Shown: positions 51,087-61,350, counted from the stretch's first letter. The stretch: DNA of 64,000 nucleotides from an uncultured Burkholderiales bacterium (GCA_937949525.1 CALEDT010000020.1:1-64000), one strand, 5' to 3'. The notes: generated by a model from the letters alone, not told the origin. Numbers and translations: made by a program.

Positions 51087-54000
51087 ATGACCCAGCCCCG
51101 CTTCGTCCACCTGCGCCTGCACTCCGAGTATTCCATCCTGGACGGACTGCCGCGCCTGGACGTCGGCAAGGACCATCAGTGCGAACCGGTCGAGGCGGCG
51201 CGCGCCGATGGCATGCCGGCGCTGGCGTTGACCGATCTGGCCAATGTGTTCGGTCTGGTCAAGTTCTACGCCGCCGCACGCAAGCGGGGCGTGAAGCCGA
51301 TCGTCGGTTGCGACGTATGGGTCGCGCCGGCGGCCACGTCGGACAAGCCGGCCCGCTTGTTGCTGCTGGTGCGCGATGCCACCGGCTGGCGCAATCTGTG
51401 CGAGCAGTTGACGCGCGCCTACCGCACCAACATGCATCGCGGGCGCGCCGTCCTGCGTCCGGAATGGTTCGACGGTGCCGCCGGTGAGGGACTGATCGCG
51501 CTCTCTGGCGGCCATCTGGGCGACGTGGGTCAGGCGCTGATCGGCGATGCCCTGGATACGGCACGCCTGCTGGCGCGGGAATGGGCCGCGCGTTTTCCCG
51601 ATCGTTATTACCTGGAGGTGCAACGCGACGGTCGTCCGGAGTGCGAGCCGCACGTGGCGCGTGCGGTCGCGCTGGCCGAGGAGCTGGGTCTGCCGGTGGT
51701 GGCGACCCATCCGGTGCAGTTCATGCGGCGCGACGATTATCTGGCGCACGAGGCGCGCGTATGCATCGCCGAAGGCTATGTGCTGTCCGATCGCCGTCGG
51801 CCCAGGGTCTTCACCGAGGAGGACTACTTCAAGACTCAGGACGAGATGGCGTCCCTGTTCGCCGATCTGCCCGAGGCGCTGGAGAACAGCGTGGAGATCG
51901 CGCGCCGCTGCAACCTGACGCTGGAACTGGGCAAGAGCCGGCTGCCGGACTTCCCCACGCCGGGCGGCATGCCGTTGGACGATTACCTGCGTCAGCGCGC
52001 GCGCGAGGGCTTGCTCGCGCGCATGCAGGTGCTGTTCCCCGATCCGGCGCAGCGCGCCGCACGGCTGCCGGAATACCAGGCGCGGCTGGAGCTGGAGCTG
52101 GAGACCATCATCGCCATGGGCTTTCCGGGCTACTTCCTGATCGTTGCCGACTTCATCAACTGGGGTAAGCGGAACGGGGTGCCGGTGGGGCCGGGGCGGG
52201 GGTCGGGCGCGGGCTCGCTGGTGGCTTATGCGATCGGTATCACCGATTTGGATCCATTGGCTTACGCGCTGTTGTTCGAGCGATTTCTCAACCCGGAGCG
52301 GGTGTCCATGCCCGACTTCGACATCGATTTCTGCCAGGACAACCGCTGGCGCGTGATCGAATACGTGCGCCGGAAGTACGGCACCGATGCGGTGTCGCAG
52401 ATCGCCACCTTCGGCGCCATGGCGGCGCGCGCGGTGGTGCGCGATGTCGGCCGGGTGCTGGACCTGTCCTACACCTTCTGCGATCAGTTGTCGAAGATGA
52501 TCCCGTCGGCACCGGGCAAGAACGTGACGCTGGACGAGGCGCTGGAGCAGGTGCCGGAACTGAAGGCGCGTCACGACCAGGAAGAGGAGGTGCGCGAGCT
52601 GTTCGTGCTGGCGCGCAAGCTGGAGGGACTGACGCGCAACGTCGGCATGCATGCCGGCGGCGTGCTGATCGCGCCGGGCAAGCTCACCGACTTCTGTCCG
52701 CTTTACAACGCCGAAGGCTCCGATTCGGTGGTGTCGCAGTTCGACAAGGACGACGTGGAGAAAGTGGGCCTGGTCAAGTTCGATTTCCTGGGCTTGCGCA
52801 ACCTCACCATCATCGATCTGGCGACGAAGTACATCCGCCAGCTCGATCCCGAATGGAACGTGGATCTCGCCACGTTGCCGCTGGACGATCAGGCGGCTTA
52901 CGACGTGCTGAAGAAGGCCAACACCACGGCGATCTTCCAGCTCGAATCGGAGGGCATGAAGAAGCTGCTGGTGAAGTTGGAGCCGGACCGCTTCGAGGAC
53001 ATCATCGCCGTGCTGGCCCTGTACCGCCCGGGCCCGCTCGGCTCGGGCATGGTGGACGACTTCATCCTGCGCAAGAAGGGCAAGCAGAGCATCGACTATT
53101 TCCACCCGGACCTGAAGGAGTGTCTGGAGCCGACCTACGGCGTCATCGTCTACCAGGAACAGGTCATGCAGATTTCGCAGATCATCGGCGGCTATACGCT
53201 GGGCGGCGCCGACCTGCTGCGTCGTGCCATGGGCAAGAAGAAGGCCGAGGAAATGGCCAAGCACCGCGCGATCTTCAGCAAGGGCGCGGAGGCCAAGGGT
53301 TATGGCGCCGAACTGGCCATGCGCCTGTTCGACCTGATGGAGAAGTTCGCCGAGTACGGCTTCAACAAGTCGCACACCGCCGCCTATGCCGTGGTGTCCT
53401 ACCAGACCGCCTGGCTCAAGGCGCATCACACCGCCGCGTTCATGGCTGCGACGTTGTCGGCCGACATGGACAATACCGACGGCGTCAAGGTGTTCGTCGA
53501 CGATGCGCTGCGCAACGGCCTGACCGTGCTGCCGCCGGACGTCAACCAGTCGGTCTATCGTTTCGTGCCGGTGGACCGCCGGCGCATTCGCTACGGCCTG
53601 GGTGCAGTCAAGGGGACCGGCGAGGGCGCCATCGCCAACATCGTCGCCGCACGCGAGCACGGCGGTGCCTACACCGATCTGTTCGACTTCTGCCGGCGCG
53701 TGGATCGCCGCGTGGTCAACCGGCGGGTGATCGAGGCGCTGGTGCGCGCCGGCGCGTTCGACAGCTTGCATGACAACCGCAATGCCACATTGATGAGTGT
53801 CGGGCTGGCGATGGAATGGGCGGAAACGCAACAGGCGCATGCGGCGCAGGATTCGCTGTTCGGCGATATCGAGGCGCAGCGCTCGCCCGATCTGCTGGCC
53901 GCACCGGTGTGGACGCTGAAGGAACGGCTGGCGCAGGAGAAGCTGGCGCTGGGCCTCTACCTGTCCGGCCATCCGTTCGACGCCGACCGCGAGGCGCTGA

Positions 54001-54584
54001 GCGGCCTGGTGGACCGCGCGCTCAAAGACCTGAAGCCGCAGCCGGCGCCGCAGTTGCTGGCCGGCACCATCGTCGCGGTGCGCACGCAGATGACCCGACG
54101 CGGCAAGATGGCCTATGTGACACTGGATGACCGCAGTGCGCAGGTGGAGGTGGCGGTGTTCAACGAGATGCTCGAGGCGCAGCGCAATCTGCTCAAGGAG
54201 GACGCATTGCTGATCGTCGCCGGCAAGGCCAGTCACGACGAATACTCCGGTGGCTTGCGTGTCACCGCCGACATGCTGATGGATCTGGACGAGGCGCGCA
54301 CGCGTTTCGCTACCGGGCTGAAACTGGCGTTGCACGAAAGTGTCGAGGCGCGCCGACTGATCGACCTGCTGGCCGCGCATCGCGACCGTGGTGACGGCGG
54401 CTGTCCGGTGGTGCTGCACTACACCAGCGCCACGGCGACCTGCGACCTGTTGCTGGGGCCGGCCTGGCGCCTGCGTCTGAGCGGGGATTTGCTGACCGCG
54501 CTGGGCGCCTTGGGACGCCTGGAAGTGCGCTATGCGCCGGTGCTGGCCAGCCGCCCGCGCGAGCGCGAACGGGCGGCGGCATGA
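51087..54584 (+). CDS. dnaE: DNA polymerase III subunit alpha (replicative)
   Basis: 1165 aa, the length of replicative DnaE. The PHP domain starts F-V-H-L-R-L-H-S-E-Y-S. The palm carries the catalytic acids in M-P-D-F-D-I-D-F-C-Q-D-N-R. The fingers, beta-binding and helix-hairpin-helix regions follow, then an OB fold (A-Y-V-T-L-D-D-R-S-A-Q-V-E-V). It is the main chromosome-copying polymerase, distinct from DnaE2 at 12-15 kb. ATG 51087 (M-T-Q-P-R-F-V-H-L) is chosen; an ATG 17 codons upstream adds atypical residues. scpA follows after 19 bp. Confidence 0.97.
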   Translation: MTQPRFVHLRLHSEYSILDGLPRLDVGKDHQCEPVEAARADGMPALALTDLANVFGLVKFYAAARKRGVKPIVGCDVWVAPAATSDKPARLLLLVRDATGWRNLCEQLTRAYRTNMHRGRAVLRPEWFDGAAGEGLIALSGGHLGDVGQALIGDALDTARLLAREWAARFPDRYYLEVQRDGRPECEPHVARAVALAEELGLPVVATHPVQFMRRDDYLAHEARVCIAEGYVLSDRRRPRVFTEEDYFKTQDEMASLFADLPEALENSVEIARRCNLTLELGKSRLPDFPTPGGMPLDDYLRQRAREGLLARMQVLFPDPAQRAARLPEYQARLELELETIIAMGFPGYFLIVADFINWGKRNGVPVGPGRGSGAGSLVAYAIGITDLDPLAYALLFERFLNPERVSMPDFDIDFCQDNRWRVIEYVRRKYGTDAVSQIATFGAMAARAVVRDVGRVLDLSYTFCDQLSKMIPSAPGKNVTLDEALEQVPELKARHDQEEEVRELFVLARKLEGLTRNVGMHAGGVLIAPGKLTDFCPLYNAEGSDSVVSQFDKDDVEKVGLVKFDFLGLRNLTIIDLATKYIRQLDPEWNVDLATLPLDDQAAYDVLKKANTTAIFQLESEGMKKLLVKLEPDRFEDIIAVLALYRPGPLGSGMVDDFILRKKGKQSIDYFHPDLKECLEPTYGVIVYQEQVMQISQIIGGYTLGGADLLRRAMGKKKAEEMAKHRAIFSKGAEAKGYGAELAMRLFDLMEKFAEYGFNKSHTAAYAVVSYQTAWLKAHHTAAFMAATLSADMDNTDGVKVFVDDALRNGLTVLPPDVNQSVYRFVPVDRRRIRYGLGAVKGTGEGAIANIVAAREHGGAYTDLFDFCRRVDRRVVNRRVIEALVRAGAFDSLHDNRNATLMSVGLAMEWAETQQAHAAQDSLFGDIEAQRSPDLLAAPVWTLKERLAQEKLALGLYLSGHPFDADREALSGLVDRALKDLKPQPAPQLLAGTIVAVRTQMTRRGKMAYVTLDDRSAQVEVAVFNEMLEAQRNLLKEDALLIVAGKASHDEYSGGLRVTADMLMDLDEARTRFATGLKLALHESVEARRLIDLLAAHRDRGDGGCPVVLHYTSATATCDLLLGPAWRLRLSGDLLTALGALGRLEVRYAPVLASRPRERERAAA

Positions 54585-54603
54585 GCGGGGCGGGCCGCAG
54601 GTG

Positions 54604-55446
54604 ATGGACACCATCGACACGGTCGAAGCCATCGAGACGGTGGAGACGGAGGTGCGTCACCTGGCGCGCGTACAGGGCGAGCTGTGGACCGACCTGCCAA
54701 CCGATCTCTACATTCCGCCGGATGCGCTGGAGGTCATCCTGGAAGCGTTCGAGGGGCCGCTCGATTTGTTGCTGTGGCTGATCCGGCGTAACAACCTGGA
54801 CGTGCTGGACATCAACATGACCGCGCTGACGCGGCAGTACATGGAATATGTCGAGATCATGCGCCGCCGGCGTCTGGAACTGGCGGCCGAGTATCTGGTG
54901 ATGGCGGCGATGCTGATCGAGATCAAGTCGCGCATGCTGCTGCCGCGTCCGGAACGGCACGACCAGGAGGAGATGCTCGATCCCCGCGTGGAACTGGTGC
55001 GGCGTCTGCTGGAGTACGAACGCATCAAGTCGGCGGCGCGCGCACTGGATGCGCTGCCTCAGCTCGGCCGCGATTTCCAGGCGGTGGAGGTGCAGGCCGC
55101 GCTGTTGGCGGTCAAACGGCTGCCCCTGGTCGGCAGCGAGGATCTGGTCGCGGCCTGGCGGGGTATCCTCAAGCGCGCGGCGCTCAACCGCCATCACCGC
55201 GTCGGACGCCAGGAGTTGTCGGTGCGCGAGCGCATGAGCGCCATACTGTTGCGTCTGCGCGGGTCGGGGTATACGCCGTTCGAGACCTTGTTCGATTCGC
55301 ACGAGGGGCGCGCCGGCCTGCTGGTGACGTTTCTGGCCCTGCTGGAACTGGTGCGCGAGCGTCTGGTGGACATCGTGCAGAATGCGCCGTTCGCGCCCAT
55401 ACATGCCCGGCTGGCCGGCAATGCAGGAGAAGCGCATGGCGACTGA
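54604..55446 (+). CDS. scpA: Segregation and condensation protein A (kleisin ScpA)
   Basis: 280 aa kleisin that bridges SMC heads. The core begins [13 protein letters not shown] near 49-61 and continues [20 protein letters not shown] near 97-116. The C-terminal winged helix includes [10 protein letters not shown]. The first 35 residues, rich in Thr, Glu and Ile, are probably disordered. The start is ATG 54604. The 3' end overlaps scpB by 11 bp. Its SMC partner is in this window at 30.1-33.7 kb. Confidence 0.95.
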   Translation: MDTIDTVEAIETVETEVRHLARVQGELWTDLPTDLYIPPDALEVILEAFEGPLDLLLWLIRRNNLDVLDINMTALTRQYMEYVEIMRRRRLELAAEYLVMAAMLIEIKSRMLLPRPERHDQEEMLDPRVELVRRLLEYERIKSAARALDALPQLGRDFQAVEVQAALLAVKRLPLVGSEDLVAAWRGILKRAALNRHHRVGRQELSVRERMSAILLRLRGSGYTPFETLFDSHEGRAGLLVTFLALLELVRERLVDIVQNAPFAPIHARLAGNAGEAHGD

Positions 55447-56035
55447 CACCGGCCTGCCGGACGCCGTCGGCCATCCAGCCGAGCTCAAGCGCGTGCTGGA
55501 AACCGTACTGCTGGCCAGCAGCACGCCACTGACCCTGGCGGAGCTCAAGCGGGTATTCGACGTCGAGCTGTCCAATGATGTCCTGCGCCGCGCGCTCGAA
55601 GATCTGCGCGCCGAATGGCAGGGACGGGGCGTCGAGCTGGTGTCGCTGGCGGATGGCTGGCGTTTCCAGACGCGACCGGAGTACCAGCGCTACCTCGATC
55701 GCCTGAACCCGGAGAGACCGCCGCGCTACTCGCGCGCCACGCTGGAGACGCTGGCCGTGATCGCCTACCGTCAGCCGGTGACCCGTGGCGACATCGAGGA
55801 CATCCGCGGTGTCGCCGTCAATACGCAAATCATCAGGACGCTGGAGGAACGCGGCTGGATCGAAGTGGTCGGACAGCGTGAGGTGCCCGGCCGGCCGGCG
55901 CTGTTCGCCACCACGCGGCGCTTCCTGTCCGATCTGGGGTTGCGCGCGCTGTCGGAACTGCCGCCGTTGCCGGAGGTCGCCAACGATCTGGCTTTGCGTC
56001 TGGAGCAGGAAGCCGACACGGCTGCGGGCGCCTGA
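55436..56035 (+). CDS. scpB: Segregation and condensation protein B
   Basis: 199 aa winged-helix dimer that binds ScpA and completes the SMC complex. [13 protein letters not shown] near 20-32 and [20 protein letters not shown]-near 98-116 are the family hallmarks. CAGGAGA lies about 8 bp before ATG 55436, deciding that start over an ATG five codons earlier. It overlaps scpA by 11 bp, so the pair is coupled. Confidence 0.95.
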   Translation: MATDTGLPDAVGHPAELKRVLETVLLASSTPLTLAELKRVFDVELSNDVLRRALEDLRAEWQGRGVELVSLADGWRFQTRPEYQRYLDRLNPERPPRYSRATLETLAVIAYRQPVTRGDIEDIRGVAVNTQIIRTLEERGWIEVVGQREVPGRPALFATTRRFLSDLGLRALSELPPLPEVANDLALRLEQEADTAAGA

Positions 56036-56122
56036 GCCGGCAGGGCCGGGTCCGGCGACGGGCTTGGCTTTCGTGCCGAAGACATTACATTGCACTTTCG
56101 AGACCACGATAGAGAGAACAAC

Positions 56123-57034
56123 ATGCCACGCTATTCATACATGGGCCGCCCGCTGAAGGCACGCCCGGAAGAGATCGAAGACCGCAGCGAAAAGCTGCAC
56201 AAGGCGCTGGCCGCCGCAGGGCTGGGTTCGCGCCGGGACATGGAGCAATGCGTTGCCGACGGCCGCGTGCGCGTCAACGGCGAGGTGGCCAAGGTGGGCG
56301 ACCGGGTCAAGCCGGGCGACGTGGTCAAGCTCGACGGCCGGGTGGTGCGCATGGCATGGCGCAAGCACCTGCCGCGCGTGCTGACCTACCACAAGCCGGA
56401 GGGCGAGATCGTCTCGCGCGACGATCCGGAAGGTCGCCCGTCGGTGTTCGACAACCTGCCGCCGGTGCGGGGCGGGCGTTGGATCAGCGTGGGCCGGCTG
56501 GATTACAACACCGAGGGCCTACTGATCTTCACCACCGATGGCGAACTGGCCAACCGGCTGAGCCACCCGCGTTACGAAGTCGAGCGCGAATATGCCGTGC
56601 GCCTGATCGGCGCGCTCGATGCCGAGAAGATGGAAGCCTTGCTCAACGGTATCGAACTGGACGACGGCGTGGCCCAGGTCGACAGCATCGTGCCGGCCGG
56701 TGGCGAAGGCGTGAATCAATGGTATCGGCTGGTGCTGCGCGAAGGCCGCAACCGCGAAGTGCGCAGGCTGATGGAGCATGTCGGCATGACCGTGAGCCGG
56801 TTGATCCGCGTGCGCTTCGGCCCGATCGCCATGCCGCCGCGGCTGAAGCGCGGTATGAAGGAGGAACTGCCCGAGGCGGAAGTGGCGGAACTGCTGCGCT
56901 GGTGCGGTCTGGAAAGCGGCGTGGCGGCGCGGCCGCCGGCGCGTCCACGGCCGGACGAGGAGGCATCGGCCGCCGCGCGCATCGGCCATCCCTACCGGCG
57001 CAGGCTGGTCAACCGTGGGGATCGTCAGTCCTGA
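56123..57034 (+). CDS. rluB: 23S rRNA pseudouridine synthase RluB
   Basis: 303 aa RsuA/RluB-type enzyme that makes pseudouridine 2605 in 23S rRNA. The N-terminal S4 domain is E-K-L-H-K-A-L-A-A-A-G-L-G-S-R-R. The catalytic Asp is in G-R-L-D-Y-N-T-E-G-L near 120-129. R-N-R-E-V-R-R-L follows. Position downstream of scpB is a conserved arrangement. An AGAGAGAA ribosome site supports ATG 56123. A perfect 16-bp inverted repeat follows the stop. Confidence 0.95.
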   Translation: MPRYSYMGRPLKARPEEIEDRSEKLHKALAAAGLGSRRDMEQCVADGRVRVNGEVAKVGDRVKPGDVVKLDGRVVRMAWRKHLPRVLTYHKPEGEIVSRDDPEGRPSVFDNLPPVRGGRWISVGRLDYNTEGLLIFTTDGELANRLSHPRYEVEREYAVRLIGALDAEKMEALLNGIELDDGVAQVDSIVPAGGEGVNQWYRLVLREGRNREVRRLMEHVGMTVSRLIRVRFGPIAMPPRLKRGMKEELPEAEVAELLRWCGLESGVAARPPARPRPDEEASAAARIGHPYRRRLVNRGDRQS

Positions 57035-57045
57035 ACGTCTGGACC

Positions 57046-57084
57046 CAGCCGCTCCGGCGCGCACGAGACGCGCCGGAGCGGCTG
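57046..57084. terminator. Perfect 16-bp hairpin between convergent rluB and the MscS-like gene
   Basis: CAGCCGCTCCGGCGCG (57046-57061) and its exact complement (57069-57084) enclose loop CACGAGA. It lies 12 bp after the rluB stop and 13 bp from the other stop. The stem is very stable but no T tract follows on either strand, so it may block or protect transcript ends rather than act as a classical terminator. Confidence 0.6.
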
Positions 57085-57097
57085 ATTCGCCGCCGGC

Positions 57098-57787
57098 TCA
57101 GTCGGTTTTCTTCTTGCCGTTGAGCAGATGTTCGACCACCTTGGCCGCCCAGTCGCGCGCGCCCAGGCCGAAGGCGATGGCGAAGGCCAGGCCGATCGCG
57201 CCGAAGGCGATGATGAAGGCGGCGGTCAGCATCTCGCTGGCGATCTGCAATTGCTCCAGCGCCATGAAGAACACGAACACCAGCATGGCGTATTCGGAGA
57301 AAGTGGATACCGTCAACGCCCCGGAGAACTCCAGGTTGTTCAGCCAGGCGAACACCAGGCGGTTGATGAAACGCGCCAGGATGGTGCCGAACACCAGTAC
57401 CAGGATGGCGACGATCACATTGGGGATGTAGAACACCACCTTGTTGAACAGGTCGGCCACCATGTGCAGGCCCAGCGAATTGGCCACGGTGACGATCATC
57501 ACCAGAATGATCAGCCAGTATGCCAGGTTGCCCAGCAGCGCGGTCACGGACAGATCCAGGTCGCCCTGCTTGAGGAAGGACTCCAGGCCGGATTTCTCCG
57601 TCGCCCTGTCGAACTTCAGCAGGGTCAGCAAGCGGATGACGCCGCGCCGCACCACCTTGGCCAGCAGCCAACCGAGCAACAGCAATAGCATGGCGGCGAG
57701 CAGTTGCGGCACGAACGCGGCGGTTTGCGTCCAGAACGATGCCAGCGACGCGACGAAGATATCGAGTTGATCCACGGTCTGTTCCAT
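57098..57787 (-). CDS. MscS-like membrane protein with TM-helix repeats (CmpX type)
   Basis: 229 aa inner-membrane protein with about five hydrophobic segments. The conserved pattern P-Q-L-L-A-A-M-L-L-L-L-L-G-W-L-L-A (28-44) and a second copy Y-I-P-N-V-I-V-A-I-L-V-L-V-F-G near 120-134 are the TM-helix repeat found in the mechanosensitive-channel-related CmpX family. It lacks the MscS beta domain, so a pore function is uncertain; a role in membrane-stress sensing is inferred from family members. The C terminus is G-K-K-K-T-D. It stands 41 bp after prmB. Confidence 0.85.
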   Translation of the reverse strand: MEQTVDQLDIFVASLASFWTQTAAFVPQLLAAMLLLLLGWLLAKVVRRGVIRLLTLLKFDRATEKSGLESFLKQGDLDLSVTALLGNLAYWLIILVMIVTVANSLGLHMVADLFNKVVFYIPNVIVAILVLVFGTILARFINRLVFAWLNNLEFSGALTVSTFSEYAMLVFVFFMALEQLQIASEMLTAAFIIAFGAIGLAFAIAFGLGARDWAAKVVEHLLNGKKKTD

Positions 57788-57828
57788 GTGGTGGGCCTTC
57801 AGGTGCGAATGGAAATGGGTGGGGGCGG

Positions 57829-58731
57829 TTACGCAGAGCCGGCTGCGGCGAGCTGTTCGCGTGTGAGCAAGAATACCGTGCCTTCGCCACCCTCGACATC
57901 CGGCCAGTCGAAGGCGACGTGCGGGAATGCGGCTTCCAGTGTGTCGCGGTTGTGGCCGATCTCCACCGCCAGCAGCCCCGACGGATTCAGATGGCGGGCG
58001 GCATCGCGCAGGATGGCACGGGTCGAGTCCAGTCCATCCTGACCGGAGCCCAACGCCAGGGGCGGCTCGTGCAGATATTCGGCCGGCAATGCAGCGACCG
58101 AGTCGGCATCGACGTAGGGCGGATTGGCGACGATCAGGTCATAGCTGCGGTCGCCGAGCGGCGCGAACAGATCGCCCTCGAACAGGCGGATACGTCGTTC
58201 CAGGCCGTAGTCGCCGACATTGCGTCTGGCCACCGCGAGCGCATCGGCGGACAGGTCGACCGCGTCCACGGAGGCTTGCGGAAACGCCTGTGCCAGCAGC
58301 ACGGCCAGACAGCCCGAACCGGTGCACAGGTCCAGCGCATGTCCGACGTCGCGCGCGAGCCACGGTTCGAAACGCTCCAGGATCAGCGGCGCCAGGAAGG
58401 AGCGCGGCACGATGACCCGGTCGTCGACATAGAAGCGATGCCCCTGCAACCAGGCTTCGTTGGTCAGGTAAGGCGCGGGCAGGCGTAGCGTGACGCGGCG
58501 TTCGAGGATGTCGGCCACGCGCTCGGCCTCATCCGGCAGCAGGCGGGCGTCCAGGTAGGGTTCCAACCGGTGCGGCGGCAGATGCAGGGCATGCAGGATC
58601 AGATAGGCGGCTTCGTCGTAGGCATCGGTGCTGCCGTGGCCGAAGGCCAAGCCCGCTTCGTGGAACCGCGAGGCGGCGAAGCGCAGCCAGTCGCGCACGG
58701 TGTGCAGATGGGATCGGGCTTGTACGAACAT
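57829..58731 (-). CDS. prmB: PrmB, N5-glutamine methyltransferase of ribosomal protein L3
   Basis: 300 aa SAM-dependent methyltransferase. The SAM motif is D-L-C-T-G-S-G-C-L-A near 133-142 and the catalytic N-P-P-Y-V-D lies near 204-209. The N-terminal helical domain (T-V-R-D-W-L-R-F-A-A-S-R-F near 11-23) and R-V-I-V-P-R-S-F-L-A/P-L-I near 104-115 are specific to PrmB over PrmC. It methylates a Gln in uL3 during 50S assembly. It lies in a minus-strand run with dapE upstream. Confidence 0.93.
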   Translation of the reverse strand: MFVQARSHLHTVRDWLRFAASRFHEAGLAFGHGSTDAYDEAAYLILHALHLPPHRLEPYLDARLLPDEAERVADILERRVTLRLPAPYLTNEAWLQGHRFYVDDRVIVPRSFLAPLILERFEPWLARDVGHALDLCTGSGCLAVLLAQAFPQASVDAVDLSADALAVARRNVGDYGLERRIRLFEGDLFAPLGDRSYDLIVANPPYVDADSVAALPAEYLHEPPLALGSGQDGLDSTRAILRDAARHLNPSGLLAVEIGHNRDTLEAAFPHVAFDWPDVEGGEGTVFLLTREQLAAAGSA

Positions 58732-58807
58732 GATTGCAACGAGTCGGGCGCCGGGGTGCTTGGACTATAGCACCCGTCGCACGGGGGTTATGTGAAGCTT
58801 TGGACCA

Positions 58808-59947
58808 TCACGGCCGGGTCAGCAGACGTTCCAGCGCAAGCCGATAGACCTGCGTCAGGCGGTCGAGCTCGTCGATGCCCACATGTTCGTCGATCTTGTG
58901 GATGCTGGCGTTGATCGGGCCGAATTCCACCACTTCGTCGGCGATACCGGCGATGAAACGACCATCCGAGGTGCCGCCCGTGGTCGACAGTTCGGGGGTG
59001 ATGCCGGTCACCGCCTCGACCGCAGCGGCCAGCGCCTGCACCAGCGGACCCCGCGGCGTCAGGAACGGCTTGGCGCCCGATTCCCAGGTCAACGTGTAGT
59101 CCAGACCGTGGCGGTCGAGCACGGCGCACACCCGCGCCTGCAACGATTCCACGCTGCTGGCCGTGCCGTAGCGGAAATTGAAGCTGATGTCGGCGTGACC
59201 GGGAATGACGTTCATCGCGCCGGTGCCGGCGTGCATGTTGGAAATCTGCCACGTGGTGGGCGGAAAGTATTCGTTGCCCTCGTCCCAGGTCATCGCCGCG
59301 AGTTCGGCGATGGCCGGGGCCGCCAGGTGGATGGGGTTGCGGCCGAGATGCGGGTAGGCGATGTGGGCCTGCACGCCGTTGACGCGCAGCCGGCCATGCA
59401 GCGAGCCGCGCCGGCCGTTCTTCATCATGTCGCCGAAACGCGCGACACAGGTAGGCTCGCCGACGATGCAGGCATCGATGCGCTCGCCGCGCGCGGCCAG
59501 CCACTCGACCACGCGCACCGTACCGTCCACCGCCGGGCCTTCCTCGTCCGAGGTGATCAGCCAGGCGATGGAGCCGGGAGCCTGCGGGTGAGCGGCGAGA
59601 AAATCCTCCACGGCGGCCAGGAACGCGGCGATGGATCCCTTCATGTCGGCAGCGCCGCGCCCGTACAGTCGGCCATCGCGCTCGACCGGCGTGAACGGGT
59701 CGCTGTGCCACTGTTCCAGCGGACCGGTCGGCACCACGTCGGTATGGCCGGCGAAACAGATCAACGGCCGGGCGCTGCCGCGTCGCGCCCACAGATTACT
59801 GACGTCGCCGTGGTCGACGCGCTGCACGACGAAGCCCAGCGGGGCGAGTCTGTCCGCCAGCCATTGTTGGCAGCCGGCGTCGTCGGGCGTGACCGAGGCG
59901 CGCGCGATCAATGCGCGCGCGTAATCGAGTACCTTGCCGTCGGGCAT
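58808..59947 (-). CDS. dapE: Succinyl-diaminopimelate desuccinylase DapE
   Basis: 379 aa M20 metallohydrolase in lysine and peptidoglycan precursor synthesis. Zinc ligands are seen in A-G-H-T-D-V-V-P near 67-74, G-A-A-D-M-K-G near 98-104, D-E-E-G near 133-136 and the C-terminal N-A-S-I-H-K-I-D-E. The catalytic Asp and Glu are in the first and third motifs. It starts 6 bp after the yffB stop; that pairing is frequent in proteobacteria. Confidence 0.97.
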   Translation of the reverse strand: MPDGKVLDYARALIARASVTPDDAGCQQWLADRLAPLGFVVQRVDHGDVSNLWARRGSARPLICFAGHTDVVPTGPLEQWHSDPFTPVERDGRLYGRGAADMKGSIAAFLAAVEDFLAAHPQAPGSIAWLITSDEEGPAVDGTVRVVEWLAARGERIDACIVGEPTCVARFGDMMKNGRRGSLHGRLRVNGVQAHIAYPHLGRNPIHLAAPAIAELAAMTWDEGNEYFPPTTWQISNMHAGTGAMNVIPGHADISFNFRYGTASSVESLQARVCAVLDRHGLDYTLTWESGAKPFLTPRGPLVQALAAAVEAVTGITPELSTTGGTSDGRFIAGIADEVVEFGPINASIHKIDEHVGIDELDRLTQVYRLALERLLTRP

Positions 59948-59953
59948 GGGTGC

Positions 59954-60301
59954 CTACTCGCCGAAGAACGCGGCGTAGTTGTCCTCGCTGAAGCCGACCT
60001 GATACTGACCGTCGCGGTCCAGGATGGGGCGGCGGATGACGCTGGCATTCTCCTCCATCAGGCTCAACGCGCTGGCGCAATCACGTACCTGTGCGCGCCG
60101 CGCTTCCGGAAACTTGCGCCAGGTCGGGCCGTTGCGGTTGATGATGGCCTCCCAGCCGAGCAGGTCGCACAGTTCGCGCAGCGTGTCGAGCGGCACGCCC
60201 TGCTTCTTGTAATCGTGGAATTCGTACGGAATCTCGCGTTCATCGAGCCAGGCGCGGGCCTTCTTGACGGTGCTGCAATTGGGGATGCCGTAGAGTTTCA
60301 T
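59954..60301 (-). CDS. yffB: ArsC/Spx-family reductase-like protein YffB
   Basis: 115 aa thioredoxin-fold protein. The single N-terminal Cys9 (G-I-P-N-C-S-T-V-K-K-A) is the conserved site; the R-P-I-L motif lies near 90-93. It belongs to the YffB branch and is not an arsenate reductase of known function. A glutathione-dependent thiol role is inferred. The ATG shares a CATG palindrome with the start of the divergent GNAT gene, so the two 5' ends touch. Confidence 0.9.
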   Translation of the reverse strand: MKLYGIPNCSTVKKARAWLDEREIPYEFHDYKKQGVPLDTLRELCDLLGWEAIINRNGPTWRKFPEARRAQVRDCASALSLMEENASVIRRPILDRDGQYQVGFSEDNYAAFFGE

Positions 60302-60863
60302 GGCAAACTCGCTGCTGATGAAGAACGCGCCATTCTACCCGTCCTCGCCGCCGCCCGCCTTTGCCGTCCGCACTGCCCGCTGGTCGGTCGATGAGCCGGC
60401 CATCGCCGAGGTACGGCGTCGGGTATTCATCGTCGAACAGGGCGTGCCGGAGGCTCTGGAATGGGAGGCGATCGATGCGGATTGCGCTTGGTTCGTCGCC
60501 GAGGCGGGTGCCGGGCTCGTCATCGGCATCGCTCGCCTGCGCGCCGATGGGCGTATCGGCCGCATGGCGGTGCTGCCGCCATGGCGCCGGCGCGGTGTCG
60601 GCGCGGCGCTGCTCACCGCTGCGTTGTCCGAGGCACGTGCGCGCGGCCTGGCCGGCGTGCATCTCGCCGCACAGACGCATGCCGTGCGGTTCTATGCGCG
60701 CTTCGGTTTTCGTGTCGAGGGGGCGGAATTTTTCGATGCCGGTATTCCGCACCGGCGCATGTACATCGATTTCGCCTGCGGCGAAGCGGGCATCCAACCG
60801 GTTTCGCGCGCGGGCGATGCGGTTGGGGATGAAGCCGCTCGTCGCATCCTGACCACGGAGTGA
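60300..60863 (+). CDS. GNAT family N-acetyltransferase
   Basis: 187 aa. The acetyl-CoA pyrophosphate loop is R-R-R-G-V-G-A-A-L near 97-105, preceded by I-G-R-M-A-V-L-P. A conserved early stretch [13 protein letters not shown] near 38-50 is typical of the ElaA/YjcF-like GNAT subgroup. The substrate is unknown. ATG 60300 overlaps the divergent yffB start; ATG 60318 (M-K-N-A-P) is an equally likely start and would free the overlap. ispF follows after 7 bp. Confidence 0.88.
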   Translation: MANSLLMKNAPFYPSSPPPAFAVRTARWSVDEPAIAEVRRRVFIVEQGVPEALEWEAIDADCAWFVAEAGAGLVIGIARLRADGRIGRMAVLPPWRRRGVGAALLTAALSEARARGLAGVHLAAQTHAVRFYARFGFRVEGAEFFDAGIPHRRMYIDFACGEAGIQPVSRAGDAVGDEAARRILTTE

Positions 60864-60870
60864 ACCTGCC

Positions 60871-61350
60871 ATGAACCTGCGTATCGGCCACGGTTACGAT
60901 GTCCATGCCTTCGCCGTCGGGCGACGGCTGATGCTGGGCGGCGTGGAGATACCGCACACGCGCGGGCTGCTCGGCCATTCCGACGCCGACGTGCTGCTGC
61001 ACGCGTTGTGCGACGCCTTGCTCGGCGCGGCGGCGTTGGGCGACATCGGTCGCCATTTCCCGGACAGCGACGCGCGCTACGAGGGTATCGATAGCCGCGA
61101 GCTGCTGCGTCATGTGGTGGCCCTGCTGACCGGTGCCGGCTGGCGGGTGGGCAACGTCGATGCCACGATCATCGCCCAGGCCCCCAAATTGGCGCCCTAC
61201 ATCCCGGCGATGCGCGCCAACATCGCCGCCGATCTGGGCGTTGACCCTGGCGCCGTCAACGTCAAGGCCACCACCACCGAGCGCCTGGGTTTTGCCGGGC
61301 GGGAGGAAGGCATCGCCGCTGAGGCGGTATGTTTGCTGCTGGCGAACTAG
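60871..61350 (+). CDS. ispF: 2-C-methyl-D-erythritol 2,4-cyclodiphosphate synthase IspF
   Basis: 159 aa MEP-pathway enzyme supplying isoprenoid precursors, which also feed hpnCDE. Zinc ligands Asp10 and His12 (G-H-G-Y-D-V-H) and the His of [11 protein letters not shown] are present; A-T-T-T-E-R-L-G-F near the C terminus is the CMP/substrate loop. ispD is not adjacent here. The 3' end overlaps thpR by 22 bp. Confidence 0.97.
   Translation: MNLRIGHGYDVHAFAVGRRLMLGGVEIPHTRGLLGHSDADVLLHALCDALLGAAALGDIGRHFPDSDARYEGIDSRELLRHVVALLTGAGWRVGNVDATIIAQAPKLAPYIPAMRANIAADLGVDPGAVNVKATTTERLGFAGREEGIAAEAVCLLLAN

Noticed and set aside
49842-54632. A 1596-codon open frame on the minus strand across dnaE
   Set aside because: It is antisense to the well-conserved dnaE and results from GC-rich codon bias. 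Only the last 319 codons (49842-50798), outside dnaE, look like a protein.
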